Positions 59,200 through 64,000 of a stretch of DNA of 64,000 nucleotides are shown in pieces (positions within the stretch are counted from its first letter, which is position 1; every line of letters begins with the position of its first letter). The DNA is from Fratercula arctica (Eukaryota; Chordata; Aves; Charadriiformes; Alcidae). The stretch spans positions 135,927,889 through 135,991,888 of the forward strand of contig CANTUZ010000002.1 in assembly GCA_947846985.1 (NCBI GenBank), read 5' to 3'. The notes under the pieces are model-generated. The model was not told the origin of the DNA. It saw nothing but the letters and a program-made list of their open reading frames with translations, and did not search any database. The position numbers were made by a program, and so were the translations under genes.

Positions 59200-62100
59200 A
59201 TGTACACCCCTCGGCAGAGGAAAGCGAGCAGGGAGACTGTGGCTGCTTTTCTCTAGAAACTGCCATGAAGTATCTGGATTTTGTTCGAGACAGTGACTAC
59301 GAGAAACCCACAGAATCTAGTCATCCGGCGTAATTTCCTCCCAATCAGCAATGCATAAATTATAAAACGTCTTACCTCATCCCTAAATTGCCCACACCCT
59401 TTGCCTGTATCTCAACTGACTTCTTAGAGTCTCCCACGAAATGGGGGAAGGGAAGATTATAGGCTGGTTTTTTCATGGGAGAACGGAGTATCATATGACT
59501 TAGCGAGCTCTGAGAACATGTAAGGACTTATCACATAATCATCGCATATTTGAATATTTCCATGAGAACATCTCATCCCAGCTGATCCAGAATCCTTCCT
59601 TTAGGGGAATGAAAGATCTCAGCCCTCTAAAGAATGAAAGAAAATGAGCTCTTGGGCAAAGCAGTGAGTAAGTCATCACATTTTTGTCAACCTACAATGA
59701 ACTGAAAAAGGGCTACATTTTCTGTGGTAAATCTCATTTGCAGAAGAAATTAAGATAAACCAGAAACCTCTTTAAAAAAATAAATTTGACAAAAGTGAAA
59801 CCTTTGTCCTTTTGGTGCTTCAGTTTATTATTTTAAAAAGTTCCATAAACTGCAAAATTTTTCATAGCTGATAGTTCCCTGCATCCTGCTGCTCTTTACT
59901 TCCCAGGCTGGTTCTATTGCTGGGTGAAACAGAAAGATCTTGGAGCCAACACTGCTTTGCACAGTGAGTCACAAGCTGGAATAGCTAAAAAGAGCTCCAC
60001 AGTTTATTCCTGGTCTTAAATGGGAACTGACTTCGATTCTTTTGATGAATCTGTTGCTGGAAACCTCCCCTTGTGAGCTATCAGTAACACTTTTCATCTT
60101 CTTGTGTATTTCCCTTGATGTTATTACAAGCACTAATCACGGAATTAGGGAATCAAATGCATATTTGAGGGAATGAAGGACATTCAGAGCATTTCAAGGT
60201 GACTTTCACTTAGTGAATGAACTGAATCCAGATAACAGAGATTTCATTCAATTTTAGATAGAATTGGCAATTAAAAGTCCAGTATGTTCTGTTATAGGTG
60301 ATATATATAGCCAGCAGCCTGTCAAGAAGGGAACAGACCAATTCAATGAGGCACCCTTGGAAGCAACAGAATTAATGTTATTCCATCTCTCTAGATCAGG
60401 TAATCTTTGATAGTCACAGAAGAGTGACTAGAGATGTGCTTGCACTGATTATCCATTTATTAGGAATTTAAAGGAAATAGAACCTCAAAAGCATCTGCCT
60501 ATCAGAACAATTAAAATAATTCTGAATTGTAGGACTGATGTAGCAGAGTATTTTGGTTAGAAACATTGCAAAAACACCCGACAGACTTAGTAGAGTGGCT
60601 CTGAATATGTAGCAAAGCATCAAGACACATTAAAAACATCATCCTTTCAGGCTATGTGTTCCCTTATGTCGTTAATTTCTTAATCCATTTTAAATCTACC
60701 CACTCACTGCCAGTCTGCAATACTTGTTCAGACAGCTTCCCATTTATAAGACAATGTCCTGAGAGCTGACATCAATGGAAAATGCAGGCATTCAGTTCTT
60801 CACCAGATTTAGCCGCACACTGCTCAACCGTCTCTTAGAAAACATGACATTTGTTTCCACTGCAGTTACTTCACTTAGTAGATTACAATTTCATACTATA
60901 AAATTCCTAGAATGTCAGCTTCTAGTCCTGGGATAAATTCAATATCCTTAAGAAAGAAACAATGAAAGCTTAGTGACTCTGCAAACGACTTCGTAATAGA
61001 AAATGAAGTGTGGATAAAGTTTCTTATTTGGCATACGTGAGAAGTGAGTAAACTACCCAAATTAGAAGAGAGGAATAAACTCTAGAGTGGATTCACCCTT
61101 GATTTAACCTTTGACTCCAAATATATAAACCCTTTTGTGTTTCCTGCAAGGACTCCAGCAAGTTTCCATATAAATTCCTCTGCTGACCACACTTCTGCCT
61201 CATGGTCTTCACCAGCCTTCAGAAAGTTTAAAAGATTCTTCTTCAGATACTCTCCTTCCCCAAACATCCTGCCTTCCACTCCTCAAAGACTATTTTATAT
61301 TCATCTACTCTTATTTTGCCAGGAAGCAGAATAAATGCACATTGCAGATGTGGTGTTCCTTATTTTAGCTAGGGCCTCCAGTAGGGATAAATGTACAAAC
61401 TGGAGCAGAGTCCCAGGAGATGATTGTTTGCAGTTTGCCAAACAGGGCTGTACGCAGCACTGATGATTCACCCTGCTGATGCTGGCTGTTTCTCAAACTC
61501 TGGAGAGGAGTCAGAAACGTCATGGTGGAGGAGCAATTAAAGATAATATTCTCCTCTTTGATACAGTATTTTCATATGGAACTGAATCACTCACTTTCAG
61601 ATAGTTCTGAAGAGCTGAAACACTTTGTTCAAGCTTATTTTCTAAATGAAAGAGTCTTTTTTTAAATAAATGTTTTCTCTCTTTTTTTTTTTTTTTTCAT
61701 TTTGACAAGGACCTGTTTGTTCCCCTGAAAAGCTGAATAAACACTGAAAATGCCTAGCTCTGTGTTTGAGTACTCAAACAGTCACAGCTAGGAAAGAGTT
61801 CCTTTCATGTGCGTGACTGGAGACAGTCCTCTCCAATGTGGACTTGTGGTCCATTTGTGGCCACATAATTTTGTGAGTGTTGAGAAAAGTCTTCTATACA
61901 TAACCCTGAAGCCACCAGCTTGAACGGCTTCAGACCGGTTAGCCATTCAGTTACATATAACATCTATTGAGAGGGCTCACCTGAGAACTTAGTTAGTACC
62001 CAAGTCTTACTTGACTAGATTCTAAATACCAGCTCCCATTCAAGATTTGAGCTCCCTGGATTCATGTTATCTGAAGGACAGTGTAAGTCTGGCCATAACC

Positions 62101-62400
62101 TCTCGTGACGGCTACATCCATTGAAATATTGACACCATGAATCACAAGAGTAAAACCTGTATGTACAAGAAGCAGAGTTTTCTTGGCAACTGACCCACTG
62201 AGCTAACACTCACCTCTGGAAGATGTCCAGAAACCTTGACATCTTAGCAACAGTGTAAAATAGCAACAATCCTTCCGTCTTTCCTTCCTGAAATACAGCC
62301 ATCTACAGTGGAGGCTGAAAATGTGAAATCCAGAGCTAGGCTCACAAGGGAGTTTTAACTCACTATTAAAACACCCAACTGTCCAGATACCTCAGCCCTG
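59200..62400. other. Intergenic, AT-rich
   Basis: No exon, RNA or mobile element recognised. A long T-run at about 61,682-61,699. Confidence 0.5.
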
Positions 62401-62413
62401 AATTCCATAGCTA

Positions 62414-62468
62414 GTTGCATGCATTGCTTCCTAGTTGCATGCGTTGCTTCACATGCAATGCATGCAAC
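62414..62468. repeat. Tandem duplication and inverted repeat hairpin
   Basis: A 20-bp unit CTAGTTGCATGC(A/G)TTGCTTC occurs twice in tandem at 62,411-62,450. The 13-mer GTTGCATGCATTG at 62,414-62,426 is the exact reverse complement of CAATGCATGCAAC at 62,456-62,468, with a 29-nt loop that includes the second, one-mismatch copy at 62,434-62,446. The arms can pair in two ways. Confidence 0.9.
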
Positions 62469-62469
62469 A

Positions 62470-64000
62470 ATATAAGCTCTAGGCATACATTTGCCCCAAA
62501 GACAGCAAGATAAGCAGGTGGCACACATTAGCCAACAGAAACTGATAAGATTTAGGTGACGTCTCCAGCCTGTGGGGAGCCCCCTATTCCCATATTGATT
62601 TCAAACCACCCAGCTTTGCCTTGGTGTGAGGCCCTTCTGCCAGTCCTTCTCACAAAGTATGGCCTTAGCAGAGGCTCTCTTCCAGAGTTGGATTTATCTG
62701 AGTATTTCTGCAAAAAAAGTGCAACTAGAATAGATGCATTCCTGTGCTATAAAGTGGCTGAACATACATTTTCCACTCCCAGACCACTGGAGCAGATGCT
62801 ACCCCGGATGGAAAAGAGAAGATTCTTCTCAGTCGCTCTTGTAGAAGCTATATCCATCCTCGTAGACTTGTTAAATATTCATTGTGACATAGAAAAAAAG
62901 ACAAAAGTGAACACGTCACTATAGCTCACTGCTTTCTTATGATTCTCATCTGGGAGAAGAGAAGAATCTCACTTTCTGCTCTCTCCTCCAATTCAAAATG
63001 TAAATATTTGAAAAGAAGTACTCTGTTCCATAAGAAACTTAAGGCTCAGCCACTTAGTGTTAATCTCATCCTGTTCTTCTTTCATTCCCCTGACCTAATT
63101 AATATTTAATTATTGCCTGGAAAGTGGAAGTTAAGAGAACTCCACTCCAGCCTACTACCAGATACTCTCTTAGAAATTGTATTCTGGGCCTTGTTCCTCC
63201 TTCTGTGAAGGCTCAAACTGTTAAAGGTCGTAAGAGGTCTGAGGTGCTGTAACAACCACCGTCCTCTGTACTTTGTGCAAAGCCTTTTCTAGAAGACGTG
63301 GACTGAAAATGCTGGTCAGTTGAGCAAGAGAGATGGAGAGGACCTCATCTGCAAAGTTTGAGGGAGTTACGCATCAATTGGCTCCTGAGAATTAGATATT
63401 GTTAAAAATGAGGCATTTCTGGCGTACTCAAAGGTAAAACTTTAGGGGTTTTGCTAATGAGCACATAAGTGACTGTGGACTTGGACAACACTAAAATTAG
63501 ACAAAGCAAAACGTTGCATTTTGGTGACTAAAGCAGCAAAGAGAAGCTGAAGTCCCAGTTAATTTCTGCTATACATTTCAGACTGAGAGTCCTAAGTCCT
63601 CTGGTGACCATAGCTTTCTTACGCTCAGCATCGCAATGACATGCCAGGGACTGTGTGCAGACAACAAGGGAGGGTGTCCCAGGTGTCATCTCTCCATGGA
63701 ATTACCACAGATTGCTCCGAGCTGTCATTGTCTGCACCTCCAACGTTAAGACACGTGTTATGAGATAGGGTGGAGGTGTGGGGCTGTCCCCAGCCACGCT
63801 GTGTGAGGCAGCCTGACAGACCAGGTCACAGAGGGCCTGAAGGCACCACTCAGACTGCGGCAAATTGTGCTAGCAGGAGCCACGGTAGCACAGTAACACA
63901 TCTAAAGAAACACTGACACTCCCAACAACCTTTCCCCAAGTGCCTTGAGGAGTTTAACTAGCAGTTTCATGCTCTATATCATGATTGTATTACAGGAGAA
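62470..64000. other. Intergenic to window end
   Basis: A 122-codon ORF at 62,556-62,924 has no motif. A slightly GC-richer stretch at 63,600-63,900 shows no exon. Nothing else recognised. Confidence 0.45.

Noticed and set aside
41346..64000. Possible exons of genes neighbouring CA2 in other vertebrates
   Set aside because: No stretch showed a recognised domain with flanking splice sites. ORFs looked random in composition.
1..64000. tRNA, rRNA, CRISPR arrays, bacterial-type operons, endogenous retrovirus with paired LTRs
   Set aside because: None was visible. The window is vertebrate nuclear DNA, and no paired long terminal repeats or retroviral gag/pol/env frames were recognised by eye.

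Overview
The window is vertebrate nuclear DNA, almost certainly from a bird. Six 5'-truncated CR1 LINEs, most with the typical ATTCTATGATTCT-type 3' tail, are scattered through AT-rich, intron-rich sequence. The one intact gene encodes a 260-residue carbonic anhydrase II with avian-looking sequence. I cannot name the species.

Layout. (1) Positions 1-2,900 hold the 3' part of a plus-strand gene related to RhoGAP proteins (TAGAP/ARHGAP20-like by general pattern). Its RhoGAP exon appears frameshifted, so it may be a pseudogene. (2) Positions 3,050-4,300 are an orphan CpG-rich block with a 15-bp tandem repeat, interrupted by a CR1. (3) Positions 4,300-21,050 are intergenic, with two more CR1 copies, a decayed coding-like block near 10.5-12.2 kb, and an unexplained 158-codon minus-strand ORF near 20 kb. 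(4) Positions 21,400-41,350 contain the whole CA2 gene on the plus strand: CpG-island promoter with a TATA box, seven coding exons with canonical GT/AG junctions, and a 3' UTR with two candidate poly(A) signals. Intron 2 is about 11.5 kb. It carries a CR1 with reverse-transcriptase remnants, clusters of GATA/E-box/nuclear-receptor half-sites that could be the erythroid enhancer known from chicken CA2, and an antisense ORF with splice-like signals. (5) Positions 41,350-64,000 look like gene-free flanking DNA with two minus-strand CR1 copies, low-complexity tracts and one perfect-stem hairpin.

The genes do not form a functional set. CA2 makes a cytosolic zinc enzyme interconverting CO2 and bicarbonate. 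The RhoGAP-like locus is an unrelated neighbour. The best candidates for something undescribed are the antisense gene-like structure in CA2 intron 2 (32,391-32,941) and the phased GATA-core repeat in the orphan CpG island. Both are inferences from sequence inspection alone.
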